From Streptomyces vietnamensis (lineage in GTDB: Bacteria; Actinomycetota; Actinomycetes; Streptomycetales; Streptomycetaceae): 64,000 bases of DNA. A model generated the notes under the pieces. It saw nothing but the letters and a program-made list of their open reading frames with translations, was not told where the DNA came from and did no database searches. Shown here in pieces: positions 47,978 to 56,893 of this stretch. Each line of letters begins with the position of its first letter. Within the stretch, counting starts at the first letter, position 1. The DNA lies in NCBI RefSeq assembly GCF_000830005.1, contig NZ_CP010407.1:2771001-2835000 (forward strand). Reading direction: 5' to 3'. Position numbers and translations under genes: made by a program.

Positions 47978-48879
47978 GTTCGTTTCGGTAGGGGGACCCT
48001 CATGAGGTCCTGGGCAATGCTCAGCTCGCCGTCGAACCCGGCCGCCCGCGCCTGCCGTTCGAAGGCGGCGGGGTCGGAGTAGCGCTGCGAGAAGTGGGTC
48101 AGGACGAGGTGCCGTACGCCCGCGTCGCGGGCGACGGCGGCGGCCTGGCCGGCCGTCAGATGGCCGTGGTCGGTGGCGAGGCGGACGTCCTCGTCGAGGA
48201 AGGTCGACTCGATGACGAGCATGTCGGCGCCTTCGGCGAGGGCGTGCACCCCGTCGCAGAGCCGGGTGTCCATGACGAAGGCGAAGCGCTGCCCGCGCCG
48301 GACCTCGCTGACGTCGTCGAGCGAGACGCCGCCGAGGGCGCCCTCGCGCTGGATGCGGCCGACGTCGGGGCCCTTGATGCCGTGCGCGGCGAGCTTCTCG
48401 GGCAGGATGCGGCGCCCGTCGGGCTCGGTGACCCGGTAGCCGTAGGACTCGACGGGGTGGGAGAGCCGGCGGGCGTCGAGGGTGAAGTCCTCGGTGACGG
48501 CGAGCGGCCCGTCGGCGGCCACCGGGGCCTCGGTCAGCTGCACGGTCTCGCGGTAGGCCGTGGCGTACCGCAGCCGCTCGAAGAAGCGCTGCCCGCTCGC
48601 CGGGTAGTGGGCGGTGACCGGGTGCGGGACCTGGTCGAGGTTGATCCGCTGGATCACCCCGGCCAGGCCCAGCGAGTGGTCGCCGTGGAAGTGCGTGACG
48701 CAGATCCGGTCGAGGTCGTGCGCGGCGACCCCGGCCCGCAGCATCTGCCGCTGGGTGCCCTCGCCGGGATCGAAGAGGATGCCCTTTCCGTCCCAGCGCA
48801 GCACGTAGCCGTTGTGGTTGCGGTGCCGGGTCGGGACCTGGCTCGCGGTCCCGAGGACGACCAGTTCGCGTACGGACAC
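47974..48879 (-). CDS. rnz: ribonuclease Z
   Basis: tRNA 3'-end processing endoribonuclease of the metallo-beta-lactamase fold, 301 aa. Motifs: [41 protein letters not shown] (63-72, metal site), MDTRLCDG and [14 protein letters not shown] at 48879. Three bases before the HIT gene stop; next gene overlaps its end. Confidence 0.94.
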   Translation of the reverse strand: MSVRELVVLGTASQVPTRHRNHNGYVLRWDGKGILFDPGEGTQRQMLRAGVAAHDLDRICVTHFHGDHSLGLAGVIQRINLDQVPHPVTAHYPASGQRFFERLRYATAYRETVQLTEAPVAADGPLAVTEDFTLDARRLSHPVESYGYRVTEPDGRRILPEKLAAHGIKGPDVGRIQREGALGGVSLDDVSEVRRGQRFAFVMDTRLCDGVHALAEGADMLVIESTFLDEDVRLATDHGHLTAGQAAAVARDAGVRHLVLTHFSQRYSDPAAFERQARAAGFDGELSIAQDLMRVPLPKRT

Positions 48880-48882
48880 GGG

Positions 48883-49242
48883 TTATCCGGGGGGCCAGTT
48901 GAGGCCGCGGCCGCCCAGCACGTGCGCGTGGGCGTGGAAGACGGTCTGGCCGGCTCCGGCGCCGGTGTTGAACACGATCCGGAAGCCGCTGCCGTCGATC
49001 TTCTCCTGCTCGGCGACCTCGCCCGCCTCGCGCAGTATGTCGGCGGCGACGGTCGGCGCGGCGGCGGCCAGGGAGGCGGCGTCGGGGTAGTGGACGCGCG
49101 GGATCACGAGGACGTGCGTGGGCGCCTGCGGGTTGATGTCGCGGAACGCGACGGTGGTCTCCGTCTCGCGGACGATCGTCGCCGGCACCTCCCCTTCCGC
49201 GATCTTGCAGAACAGGCAGTCGCTCTGCGGCTCTCCGGCCAT
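48883..49242 (-). CDS. HIT-family nucleotide-binding protein
   Basis: 119 aa, complete HIT domain. Zinc-like Cys9 and Cys12 (CLFC), HVLVIPRVHYPDA, and the catalytic triad HAHAHVLGG (103-111; His 103/105/107). Acts as a nucleoside phosphoramidase/AMP-lysine type hydrolase in relatives. Transcribed with rnz and the adenine deaminase. Confidence 0.93.
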   Translation of the reverse strand: MAGEPQSDCLFCKIAEGEVPATIVRETETTVAFRDINPQAPTHVLVIPRVHYPDAASLAAAAPTVAADILREAGEVAEQEKIDGSGFRIVFNTGAGAGQTVFHAHAHVLGGRGLNWPPG

Positions 49243-49341
49243 GTCCCGGACCTCCTAGGTCGGATGACGATCACTACCCGGTCATGCTATCCGCCGCCCC
49301 CGACAGCCGGGGGAAGCCAGGGGGAAGCCTGTGGAAAACCC

Positions 49342-50445
49342 TCAGTCCTTCGGTGTGCGGCGGTTGAGCGCCGAGCGGCTCACCCAGTACGTGATGATCA
49401 CGCCCCAGAACAGGGGCGTGCCGAATCCGCTCACCGTGCCCGGGTCGAGGGACCACAGGGCGAGCGAGACGAGCGAGTAGAGGCCGAGGAGCCCGACGGC
49501 CCCGGCCATGAACAGCACGGGCCTGCAGTTGCGTGCCACGAGGAGCATCGGCCGGCGCAGCCGGGGCGGCACCCGGCGGGCCATCCACACGCCCCATCCG
49601 GTCCAGGCGCCGAGGACCACGGCCGCGCCGAGCAGGAGCGGGACGGCCGCGTCGGCCCAGGTCGCCCGGCCGGGGATCGCGACGCGCGCGGTGGCGGAGG
49701 CGACGAAGCCGAGGAGGGCGACCCAGCGGGCCCCGGCGGCGGTGTTCCAGGCCATGGCCTCCAGGTTGTAGCGGGCCTTGCGGTCCTGGAGGTCGAGCGC
49801 GGCGGAGGCGACGAAGCCCTCGGCGGCCTGGGTCCAGGCCCCGCGCCGGAACCAGCGGCGCCGCAGCCGCAGCAGCGACAGGTTGTTGTGGGCCTCGCTG
49901 CTCTGCGGGTTGAGGCGCAGGGTCGTCTCGTACGCGCGCTGTGCGGTGGCGTGGTCGCCGCGCCGCTGGGCGGTGAGGCCGACGAGGAAGTGGGCGGCGT
50001 CCTCCTCGGGGGCGAGGCCGACGGCGGTCCGCGCGATCTCGTACGCCTCGGCGGTACGCGCGGGCGTGCCGGTGTGTTCGGCGTGCTCGGCGAGGGTGGT
50101 GCCGAGCGCGTAGTGGCTGCCCCAGAAGTTCGGGGCAAGTTCCACGGAGTACCGCGCGGCGGCCTCGGCCTCCTGGAACCGCCGGTCGGCGAGGAGGATG
50201 TGGACCCGCATCAGCCAGGCCCCGAGCAGATCGGGATGGGCCCCGAGCGCCTGGTCGACGGCGGCCAGGGCGGCGGCCCGGTCGCCGGCCCGGTGGTGGC
50301 AGCGGGCGAGCAGGACGAGCGCCTCGGCGTCCTCCGGTTCGCCCGCCAGGTGCCGGGCGACGAGCTCACCGGCCTGTGCGTACCGCCCGGTCTCGTAGAG
50401 CGCCTCGGCGCGGGCGAGCGCGGTGGACGGGCTGGAGGCGGTCAC
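49342..50445 (-). CDS. TPR membrane protein, coupled to the AAA ATPase
   Basis: 367 aa. Tetratricopeptide-type helices (about 8-200: EALYETGRYAQAGELVARHLAGEPEDAEAL and DHATAQRAYETTLRLNPQSSEAHNNLSLLRL), then four hydrophobic segments (WVALLGFVASATARVAI, AVPLLLGAAVVLGAWTGWGVWM, VLFMAGAVGLLGLYSLVSLAL, FWGVIITYWVS). GTG at 50445 overlaps the ATPase TGA as GTGA; the longer open frame upstream is a shadow of the ATPase gene. A TPR membrane protein with a TPR-AAA partner suggests a membrane-linked assembly or quality-control pair (inference). Confidence 0.82.
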   Translation of the reverse strand: MTASSPSTALARAEALYETGRYAQAGELVARHLAGEPEDAEALVLLARCHHRAGDRAAALAAVDQALGAHPDLLGAWLMRVHILLADRRFQEAEAAARYSVELAPNFWGSHYALGTTLAEHAEHTGTPARTAEAYEIARTAVGLAPEEDAAHFLVGLTAQRRGDHATAQRAYETTLRLNPQSSEAHNNLSLLRLRRRWFRRGAWTQAAEGFVASAALDLQDRKARYNLEAMAWNTAAGARWVALLGFVASATARVAIPGRATWADAAVPLLLGAAVVLGAWTGWGVWMARRVPPRLRRPMLLVARNCRPVLFMAGAVGLLGLYSLVSLALWSLDPGTVSGFGTPLFWGVIITYWVSRSALNRRTPKD

Positions 50446-51692
50446 AGCTTGCGCTTCCGCTTGAGGTGGGCGAGGAGGTCGTCGTACAGGCCGCCCTCGT
50501 TGGCGAACATGGCGACGTTCCGGGCGGCGGCGAACCACGGCTCGGTGGACGGCCTGATCTGCCGGGCCGCGCCGAGGAGGTCCTTGGTGGTGATGAGGCG
50601 TACGGAGCCGCTGCGGGCGGAGTCGAGGAGCGCGGCCTCGGCGGCCGTCTCGCAGACGTGGGCGAGGTCCGCGCCGGAGAAGTCCTCGGTGGCCTTGACG
50701 AGCTTGCCGAGGTCGACGGCCTCGATGGGCCGTTCCCGCAGGTGGTAGCGGAGGATCGACTCGCGGGCGGCGGCGTCCGGCGGCAGCACGAGCAGGGTGC
50801 GGTCGAGGCGGCCGGGGCGGCGCAGCGCGATGTCCACGTCCCAGGGCACGTTGGTGGCGGCGAGGACGAAGACGCCCTCGTTGCCGGTGCCGCTCGCGAT
50901 GCCGTCGAGCTCGGTGAGGAGCTGGTTGACGACGTTGCGCAGGCCGCTGTGGTGGGTGCGCGAACGCTTGGCGCCGAGGGCGTCCAGCTCGTCGAGGAAG
51001 ACGACGCAGGGGGCCTGGCGGCGGGCGGTCTCGAAGATGTCGTGGATGTTCTTCTCGGAGGCCCCGATCCACATGTCGAGGACGTCGGAGAGCGACACGG
51101 TGAGGAAGTCGGCGCCGAGTTCGCCGGCGACGGCCCGCGCGATGAAGGTCTTGCCGCAGCCGGGCGGCCCGTAGAGGAGCAGGCCGCCGCGGAGCGACTT
51201 GCCGTACAGCCTGCGCAGTTCGGGGTTGCGCATGGGCGCGAGGAAGGCGGCCTCCAGGCGCTCCTTGACCTCCTCCATGCCGCCGACGTCGGCGAGGCGT
51301 ACGGCACCGGGGGCGTCGACGTCCCAGGCGGCGGCGTCCCCGGCGGTCCCCTCGCCGCCGTCGGCCTGCGGGTCGTCGAGGAACCGGGGCCCGACGAGGT
51401 CCTGCACCTGCTGCTCGGCGGCGTCCCAGTCGAAGGAGGGCGCGGGCTCGGGCTTCACGGGTTCTTCGGCGACCGGTGCCGCCGGGGGCACCCCCATCGC
51501 CCGCACCATCAGCGCCCGCGCGTCCGCGTCGCCGGGAGCGTGCTGGAGCGCGACGGCCGCCTCCGCGACGGCCTCGTCGTTCCGCCCCTCGGAGAGGAGC
51601 AGCTCGGCGAAGTGGAGGCGCAGGGGTACGTCACCGGGGGCGGCGGCCACGGCGGCGCGCAGACTGCGGATGAGGGGGGACTCGTCGGCCAT
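50442..51692 (-). CDS. AAA+ ATPase with N-terminal TPR segment
   Basis: 416 aa. Helical repeat start (about 1-60, VPLRLHFAELLLSEGRNDEAVAEAAVALQHAPGDADAR), Pro/Glu-rich linker, then a single AAA domain (about 130-415) of the FtsH/CDC48/VPS4 style: LADVGGMEEVKERL, Walker A GPPGCGKT (175-182), Walker B VVFLDELDAL (230-239), and second-region RPGRLDRTL with arginine finger, DFSGADLAHVCETAAEAAL. It lacks a second AAA domain and proteolytic domain. Coupled to the TPR membrane protein that follows. Confidence 0.87.
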   Translation of the reverse strand: MADESPLIRSLRAAVAAAPGDVPLRLHFAELLLSEGRNDEAVAEAAVALQHAPGDADARALMVRAMGVPPAAPVAEEPVKPEPAPSFDWDAAEQQVQDLVGPRFLDDPQADGGEGTAGDAAAWDVDAPGAVRLADVGGMEEVKERLEAAFLAPMRNPELRRLYGKSLRGGLLLYGPPGCGKTFIARAVAGELGADFLTVSLSDVLDMWIGASEKNIHDIFETARRQAPCVVFLDELDALGAKRSRTHHSGLRNVVNQLLTELDGIASGTGNEGVFVLAATNVPWDVDIALRRPGRLDRTLLVLPPDAAARESILRYHLRERPIEAVDLGKLVKATEDFSGADLAHVCETAAEAALLDSARSGSVRLITTKDLLGAARQIRPSTEPWFAAARNVAMFANEGGLYDDLLAHLKRKRKL

Positions 51693-51755
51693 GCGGGTCA
51701 GCCTAGAAAAGCCACCTGGTCACCCGCCAACCGGGTGCGCGGCCGCGTGGGCTCC

Positions 51756-51788
51756 CTCCTCCCGTACGAGACCGGCGTACGGGAGGAG
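51756..51788. terminator. 13-bp perfect hairpin downstream of rsmE
   Basis: CTCCTCCCGTACG (51756-51768) pairs with CGTACGGGAGGAG (51776-51788), 7-nt loop, between the rsmE stop (51833) and the ATPase start (51692). Likely ends the NMO-rsmE transcript. The plus strand has a short open frame ending LFDELPRTKGN here, not accepted as a gene. Confidence 0.6.
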
Positions 51789-51832
51789 GACGGCCGGCCG
51801 CTCTTCGACGAGCTGCCGCGAACGAAGGGGAA

Positions 51833-52576
51833 CTAGCTCCAGCGGCCCGTGCGCCCCAGGACCAGAGCGGTCGCCGCCGTACCGGCCGTGGAGGTGCGCA
51901 GGACGCTGCGGCCGAGGCGGTACGGCTTCGCGCCCGCGGCCTCGAAGGCGGCGAGTTCGTCCGGGGAGACCCCGCCCTCGGGGCCGACGACGAGCACGAT
52001 CGACCCCTTCCCGGGGAGTTCGGCGGTGGCGAGCGCGCCACTGGGGTGGTCGCGGTCCTCGTGCAGGACGGCCGCGAAGTCGGCACCCGCGAGGAGGGCG
52101 GCGACCTGCTTGGTCGTCATGAGGTCGGCGACCTCGGGGAAGCGGGTGCGGCGCGACTGCTTGCCGGCCTCGCGCGCGGTGGACCGCCACTTGGCGAGGG
52201 CCTTGAGGCCCCGGTCGCCCTTCCACTGGGTGATGCAGCGGGAGGCGGCCCAGGGCACGATCGCGTCCACGCCGGTCTCCGTCATGGTCTCGACGGCGAG
52301 TTCGCCCCGGTCGCCCTTGGGCAGGGCCTGGACGACCGTGATGCGGGGCTCCTCCTCGGGGTCCTCGTGGACCTCGTCGACCCGCACGGTGAGCTCGTCC
52401 CTGCCCTCGGCGGAGACCACCACGCACGCGGCCCAGCGGCCCCGCCCGTCGGCGAGCACGAGCTCCTCCCCGGCCCGCAGCCGCTTCACGGAGACGGCGT
52501 GCCGCCCCTCGGGCCCGTCCAGGAGGAAACTCCCGGCACCGGGGACGGTGTCGACGACGAAGACGGGTGCGGTCAT
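51833..52576 (-). CDS. rsmE: 16S rRNA (uracil1498-N3)-methyltransferase RsmE
   Basis: SPOUT-fold methyltransferase, 247 aa. Knot motifs VVGPEGGVSPDELAAFEAAGA (about 195-215) and LRTSTAGTAATALVL (about 225-240); RNA-binding N-terminal PUA-like part with VFVVDTVPGAGSFLLDGPEGRHAVSVKRLRAGEEL. Ends in a TAG shared with no other gene. ATG overlaps the NMO stop (ATGA). Confidence 0.93.
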   Translation of the reverse strand: MTAPVFVVDTVPGAGSFLLDGPEGRHAVSVKRLRAGEELVLADGRGRWAACVVVSAEGRDELTVRVDEVHEDPEEEPRITVVQALPKGDRGELAVETMTETGVDAIVPWAASRCITQWKGDRGLKALAKWRSTAREAGKQSRRTRFPEVADLMTTKQVAALLAGADFAAVLHEDRDHPSGALATAELPGKGSIVLVVGPEGGVSPDELAAFEAAGAKPYRLGRSVLRTSTAGTAATALVLGRTGRWS

Positions 52577-53664
52577 GAGGTGCTCCTGTGTGCGAGCCCG
52601 GAGAGATCGGAGAGGGCGGTGTCGAGTTCGGCGGCCAGCACCTCGACCAGCTGCCCGGCGGGGAGCGCGCGGGCGAGGCGGTGGCCCTGGCCGGCCCACA
52701 GGGCCATGCCCTGGGCGTCGCCCGCGGTGGCGGCGGCCTTGCGGAGCGGGGCGGTGAGGTGGTGGATCTCGGGGTAGGCGGCGGGGGCGTACGGCCCGTG
52801 CTCGCGCATGAAGCGGTTGACGAGGCCGCGGGCCGGTCGCCCGGAGAAGGCCCGGGTGAGGGCGGTCCGGGTGAACAGCGGGTCCGTCAGGGCCTGCTTG
52901 TGGAGCGGGTGGGCGCCCGACTCGGGGCAGGGGAGGAAGGCGGTGCCGAGCTGGGCGGCGTCGGCGCCGGCGGCGAGGACGGCGGCGATCTGCGCACCGC
53001 GCATGATGCCTCCGGTGGCGACGATCGGCAGCGCGACGGCCTCGCGGACCTGGGTGACGAGGGTGAGGAGCCCGGTGCCGGGGGCGTCTTCGTCGGCCGG
53101 GTCGTCGCGGTACGTGCCCTGGTGGCCGCCGGCCTCGACGCCCTGGACGCAGACGGCGTCGGCTCCGGCCTGCTGCGCGGCGAGGGCCTCGTCGGCGGAG
53201 GTGACGGTGACGATCGTGTACGTACCGGCGCGGTCGAAGGCGTGGAAGGTCTCGCGCGGGGGGCAGCCGAAGGTGAAGGAGACGACGGGGACCGGGTCCT
53301 CCAGGAGGATGGCCAGCTTGGCGTCGTAGGCGTCGTCACGGCCCTCGTCGGTCTCGCCGAGGGGGGTGTCGTACCAGGTGGACTCGCCCGCGAGCTGGTG
53401 GCGGTAGACCTCGACGGCGGCGGGGTCGGCGGGCCGGCCGTCCTGCGGCATGAAGAGGTTGACCCCGAAGGGGCGTGCGGTGAGCCCGCGTACCCGCTTG
53501 ATCTCCTGGTACAGGCCTCCGGCCGTCTTGTACCCGCCGGCGAGGAACCCGAGCGCCCCGGCCTCGCAGACGGCTCCGACGAGCTCGGGACAGGAGGCGC
53601 CACCCGCCATGGGGGCCTGCACGATCGGGAACCGAGAGAGATCGTTCAGTGCGGTGGTGGACAT
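52573..53664 (-). CDS. nitronate monooxygenase family protein
   Basis: FMN-dependent oxidase of nitroalkanes, 363 aa. Signature FPIVQAPMAGGASCPELVGAV (12-32), GVNLFMP, FTFGCPPRETF, and the flavin-binding GVEAGGHQGTY, IVATGGIMRGAQIAAVLAAGADAAQLGTAFL. Class I NMO-type. Detoxifies propionate 3-nitronate and similar metabolites. Overlaps rsmE by 4 bases and lies after the dnaJ terminator. Confidence 0.92.
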   Translation of the reverse strand: MSTTALNDLSRFPIVQAPMAGGASCPELVGAVCEAGALGFLAGGYKTAGGLYQEIKRVRGLTARPFGVNLFMPQDGRPADPAAVEVYRHQLAGESTWYDTPLGETDEGRDDAYDAKLAILLEDPVPVVSFTFGCPPRETFHAFDRAGTYTIVTVTSADEALAAQQAGADAVCVQGVEAGGHQGTYRDDPADEDAPGTGLLTLVTQVREAVALPIVATGGIMRGAQIAAVLAAGADAAQLGTAFLPCPESGAHPLHKQALTDPLFTRTALTRAFSGRPARGLVNRFMREHGPYAPAAYPEIHHLTAPLRKAAATAGDAQGMALWAGQGHRLARALPAGQLVEVLAAELDTALSDLSGLAHRSTS

Positions 53665-53698
53665 ATGGGCATCGTGTCATGCGCGGTCCGGGACGCGG

Positions 53699-53730
53699 GA
53701 AAGGGGCGGCACGGGAGTGCCGCCCCTTTC
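53699..53730 (-). terminator. hrcA-dnaJ terminator
   Basis: 14-bp perfect stem (GAAAGGGGCGGCAC 53699-53712 with 53717-53730, loop GGGA), 14 bp past the stop codon of the outer dnaJ end copy. Confidence 0.88.
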
Positions 53731-53743
53731 CGCTGCGTACGGA

Positions 53744-53903
53744 TCAGCGCCCGTCGAAGGCGTCCTTCAGGCGCGAGAACAAGCCCTGCTGCCCCGGCTG
53801 ACTGTGCTGACCCGGGGGGACGCCCCCCGGACCCCCAGCCGAGCGCCTACCGCCCGTTGAACGCGTCCTTGAGCCGCGAGAACAGCCCCTGCTGCCCAGG
53901 CTG
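53744..53903. repeat. duplicated 3' end of dnaJ: 53744-53800 and 53847-53903
   Basis: The last 19 codons of dnaJ (QPGQQGLFSRLKDAFNGR and stop) occur twice, 103 bp apart. The outer copy (53744-53800) reads QPGQQGLFSRLKDAFDGR and ends TGA instead of TAG. Differences: seven synonymous, one Asn/Asp, stop changed. The 46 bp between contain a CCGGGGGG-ACG-CCCCCCGG hairpin element also present at 56.9 kb. The outer copy adjoins the terminator. Confidence 0.9.
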
Positions 53904-54986
53904 GAACTGGCCGGTGGGCCGTTCCTCTCCCCGCAGCTTGGCCAGTTCGCGCAGCAGACGCTCCTGCTCGGCGTCGAGCTTGTTCGGGGTCGTCACCTCG
54001 ACGTGCACGATCAGGTCGCCCCGGCCGTTGCCCCGCAGGTGCGTCACGCCGCGCCCGTGCAGCGGGATCGACTGGCCGGACTGCGTGCCCGGGCGGATGT
54101 CGATCTCCTCGACGCCGTCGAGGGTCTGCAGCGGCACCTTCGTGCCGAGCGCTCCCGCCGTCATCGGGATGGTGACCGTGCAGTGCAGGTCGTCCCCGCG
54201 CCGCTGGAAGACCTCGTGCGGGGTCTCGTGGATCTCGACGTACAGGTCGCCGGCGGGGCCGCCGCCGGGGCCGACCTCGCCCTCGCCCGCGAGCTGGATG
54301 CGGGTGCCGTTGTCGACACCGGCCGGGATCTTGACCGTGAGCGTACGGCGGGACCGCACGCGGCCGTCGCCGGCGCACTCGGGGCACGGCGTCGGCACGA
54401 CCGTACCGAAGCCCTGGCACTGCGGGCAGGGCCGGGAGGTCATGACCTGGCCGAGGAAGGACCGGGTGACCTGGGAGACCTCGCCGCGGCCGCGGCACAT
54501 GTCACAGGTCTGCGCGGAGGTGCCGGGCGCGGCGCCCTCGCCCGAACAGGTGGTGCAGACGACCGCCGTGTCGACCTGGATGTCCTTGGTCGTACCGAAG
54601 GCCGCCTCGTTGAGGTCGATCTCCAGGCGGATCATGGCGTCCTGGCCGCGGCGGGTCCGCGAGCGCGGGCCGCGCTGCGAGGCCGTGCCGAAGAAGGCGT
54701 CCATGATGTCGGAGAAGTTGCCGAAGCCGCCCGCTCCGAAGCCACCGCCCGCGCCACCGCCGCCGGAGGCCGAGAGCGGGTCGCCGCCGAGGTCGTAGAC
54801 CTGCTTCTTCTGCGGGTCCGAGAGGACCTCGTAGGCGGCGTTGATCTCCTTGAAGCGTTCCTGCGTCTTCGGATCGGGATTGACGTCCGGGTGCAGCTCG
54901 CGCGCGAGCCTCCGGAACGCCTTCTTGATCTCGTCCTGGGACGCGTCGCGGCGCACGCCGAGTACGGCGTAGTAGTCCGTGGCCAC
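53847..54986 (-). CDS. dnaJ: chaperone protein DnaJ
   Basis: Hsp40 co-chaperone, 379 aa. J domain with HPD (32-34), Gly/Phe-rich linker (about 70-95), four zinc repeats CTTCSGEG, CDMCRGRG, CPQCQGFG, CPECAGDG (about 141-210), C-terminal substrate domains (about 215-345). GTG start directly abuts the hrcA TAA. In the second (dnaJ2) position of actinobacteria, controlled by HrcA/CIRCE. Confidence 0.95.
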   Translation of the reverse strand: MATDYYAVLGVRRDASQDEIKKAFRRLARELHPDVNPDPKTQERFKEINAAYEVLSDPQKKQVYDLGGDPLSASGGGGAGGGFGAGGFGNFSDIMDAFFGTASQRGPRSRTRRGQDAMIRLEIDLNEAAFGTTKDIQVDTAVVCTTCSGEGAAPGTSAQTCDMCRGRGEVSQVTRSFLGQVMTSRPCPQCQGFGTVVPTPCPECAGDGRVRSRRTLTVKIPAGVDNGTRIQLAGEGEVGPGGGPAGDLYVEIHETPHEVFQRRGDDLHCTVTIPMTAGALGTKVPLQTLDGVEEIDIRPGTQSGQSIPLHGRGVTHLRGNGRGDLIVHVEVTTPNKLDAEQERLLRELAKLRGEERPTGQFQPGQQGLFSRLKDAFNGR

Positions 54987-56006
54987 TTACGACTCCGCCA
55001 GGATCTGTCCGACGTAACGTGCCACTGCGCGTACCGCTCCCATCGTTCCGGGGTAGTCCATGCGGGTCGGTCCGACCACGCCGAGTTTGGCGACTGCCTC
55101 GCCGCCCGAACCGTAGCCGACCGAGACGACGGACGTGGAGCTCAGCCCCTCGTGGGCGTTCTCGTGCCCGATGCGTACGGTCATGCCCGATTCCTTGGCC
55201 TCGCCGAGCAGCTTGAGGAGCACGACCTGCTCCTCCAGAGCCTCAAGGACGGGCCTGATCATCAGGGGGAAGTCGTGTCCGAAGCGGGCGAGATTGGCGG
55301 TGCCGCCGATCATCAGCCGCTCCTCGTGCTCCTCGACGAGCGTTTCGAGGAGGGTCGCGAGCACGGTCGAGACCGTGGCGCGGTCCTCGGCCTCCTCGAA
55401 GGACTCGGGGAGGTCCTGCACCAGCTGCGGCACGTCGGCGAACCGGCGGCCGACGACCCGGCTGTTGAGCCGGGCCCGCAGGTCGGCGAGCGAGGTCTCG
55501 CCGAAGGGCGCGGGGCAGTCGACGACGCGCTGCTCGACCCGGCCGGTGTCGGTGATGAGGACGAGCATCAGGCGGGCGGGGGCCAGCGAGAGCAGCTCCA
55601 CGTGCCGGACGGTCGAGCGGGTCAGCGAGGGGTACTGGACGACGGCGACCTGGCGGGTCAGCTGAGCGAGCAGCCGCACGGTGCGCCCGACGACGTCGTC
55701 GAGGTCGACGGCTCCGTCGAGGAAGTTGTGGATGGCCCGCCGCTCGGGCGTCGACAGCGGCTTGACGCCGGCGAGCCGGTCGACGAAGAGCCGGTAGCCC
55801 TTGTCGGTGGGGATGCGCCCCGCACTGGTGTGAGGCTGGGCGATGTACCCCTCCTCCTCGAGGACGGCCATGTCGTTGCGCACGGTGGCGGGCGACACGC
55901 CGAGCTTGTGGCGCTCGGTGAGCGCCTTGGAGCCGACGGGCTCCTCCGTCCCGACGTAGTCCTGGACGATGGCGCGCAGGACCTCGAGTCTGCGTTCGCT
56001 GAGCAT
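54987..56006 (-). CDS. hrcA: heat-inducible transcription repressor HrcA
   Basis: 339-aa repressor of class I heat-shock genes. N-terminal winged helix [55 protein letters not shown] (1-55), followed by [17 protein letters not shown]-terminal domain ends [25 protein letters not shown] at 56006 follows GGAGG. Its own promoter region carries a CIRCE element, so it is autoregulated with dnaJ. Confidence 0.95.
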   Translation of the reverse strand: MLSERRLEVLRAIVQDYVGTEEPVGSKALTERHKLGVSPATVRNDMAVLEEEGYIAQPHTSAGRIPTDKGYRLFVDRLAGVKPLSTPERRAIHNFLDGAVDLDDVVGRTVRLLAQLTRQVAVVQYPSLTRSTVRHVELLSLAPARLMLVLITDTGRVEQRVVDCPAPFGETSLADLRARLNSRVVGRRFADVPQLVQDLPESFEEAEDRATVSTVLATLLETLVEEHEERLMIGGTANLARFGHDFPLMIRPVLEALEEQVVLLKLLGEAKESGMTVRIGHENAHEGLSSTSVVSVGYGSGGEAVAKLGVVGPTRMDYPGTMGAVRAVARYVGQILAES

Positions 56007-56051
56007 CGTGCGCACCTCCAGCTGTCGTCGTCGTTCCGGTTGCTCCGCTTT

Positions 56052-56076
56052 TGGCACTCGCCCTGTCCGAGTGCCA
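56052..56076. promoter_or_regulatory. CIRCE element
   Basis: TGGCACTC (56052-56059), N9, GAGTGCCA (56069-56076): perfect 8-bp arms with the 9-bp CIRCE spacing, 46 bp upstream of hrcA. Operator for HrcA; common consensus TTAGCACTC-N9-GAGTGCTAA. Confidence 0.92.
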
Positions 56077-56154
56077 GCGATCCCCCGGCCAGTGTACGGC
56101 GGCGGGCATCGCTCCTGGCAAGGAGGCGGCGCCCGCACCGGTTAGCGTCGCCCC

Positions 56155-56883
56155 ATGGACGTGGATTGGGAAGCGTACGGATGGGAGCGCCTCGCGGACG
56201 GAGTCGGCAGGCGCCGACTGCCCGGCTGGGACGCCACGGTGGGCCTTGTCGTGGGTACGCGGGCGGTATTGCTGTACGACACGGGGTCCTCGCTCGCGGA
56301 GGGCGCGGAGCTGCGGGCACAGATCACGGCACTCACGGGCGGCCGAAAGGTGACACACATCGCACTGAGCCACCCCCACTTCGACCACGTCTTCGGCACG
56401 GCGGTGTTCGCAGGCGCGGAGGTCTTCGGCGCGGTGGGCTCGGACGAGCTCCTCTCCCTGGCCCGGGAACGGGAGGCGCTGCGCGAGGACGCGGTACGGC
56501 AAGGGATCGATCCGCAGACGGCGGCGGAGGCGGTGGACGTCCTGGTGGCCCCCCGGCACGTGGTCTCGGGCGAGTGGACGCTCGACCTGGGCGACCGCCA
56601 GGTGCTCCTGGCGAACGTGGGCCCCGGCCACACGGGCCACGACCTGGCGCTCTGCGTCCCGGGCGGGCGCGAGGTCGTCTTCTGCGGGGACCTGGTGGAG
56701 GAGTCGGGCGAACCGCAGGCGGGCCCGGACGCGATCCCGTCCCGCTGGCCGGACGCCCTGGACCGCCTGCTCGCCCTGGGCGGCGAGGAGGCGGCGTACG
56801 TACCGGGGCACGGGGCGGTGGTGGACGCCACGTTCGTGAGGGCACAGCGCGATGAACTGGCACGGCGCTTCGACGTGCCCTAA
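56155..56883 (+). CDS. MBL-fold metallo-hydrolase
   Basis: 242-aa metallo-beta-lactamase-fold hydrolase. Metal motif HPHFDH (73-78), GDLVEESG with metal Asp, and PGHGAVVD near the C-terminus (third His). Glyoxalase II-like group, substrate unknown. Divergent from hrcA. Confidence 0.88.
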   Translation: MDVDWEAYGWERLADGVGRRRLPGWDATVGLVVGTRAVLLYDTGSSLAEGAELRAQITALTGGRKVTHIALSHPHFDHVFGTAVFAGAEVFGAVGSDELLSLAREREALREDAVRQGIDPQTAAEAVDVLVAPRHVVSGEWTLDLGDRQVLLANVGPGHTGHDLALCVPGGREVVFCGDLVEESGEPQAGPDAIPSRWPDALDRLLALGGEEAAYVPGHGAVVDATFVRAQRDELARRFDVP

Positions 56884-56893
56884 CGTCACCCGA

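Noticed and set aside
51700..51836. Plus-strand end LLPYETGVREEDGRPLFDELPRTKGN-like as a small gene
   Set aside because: It is the tail of a frame opposite the AAA ATPase; no start, and the DNA also forms a 13-bp terminator stem.
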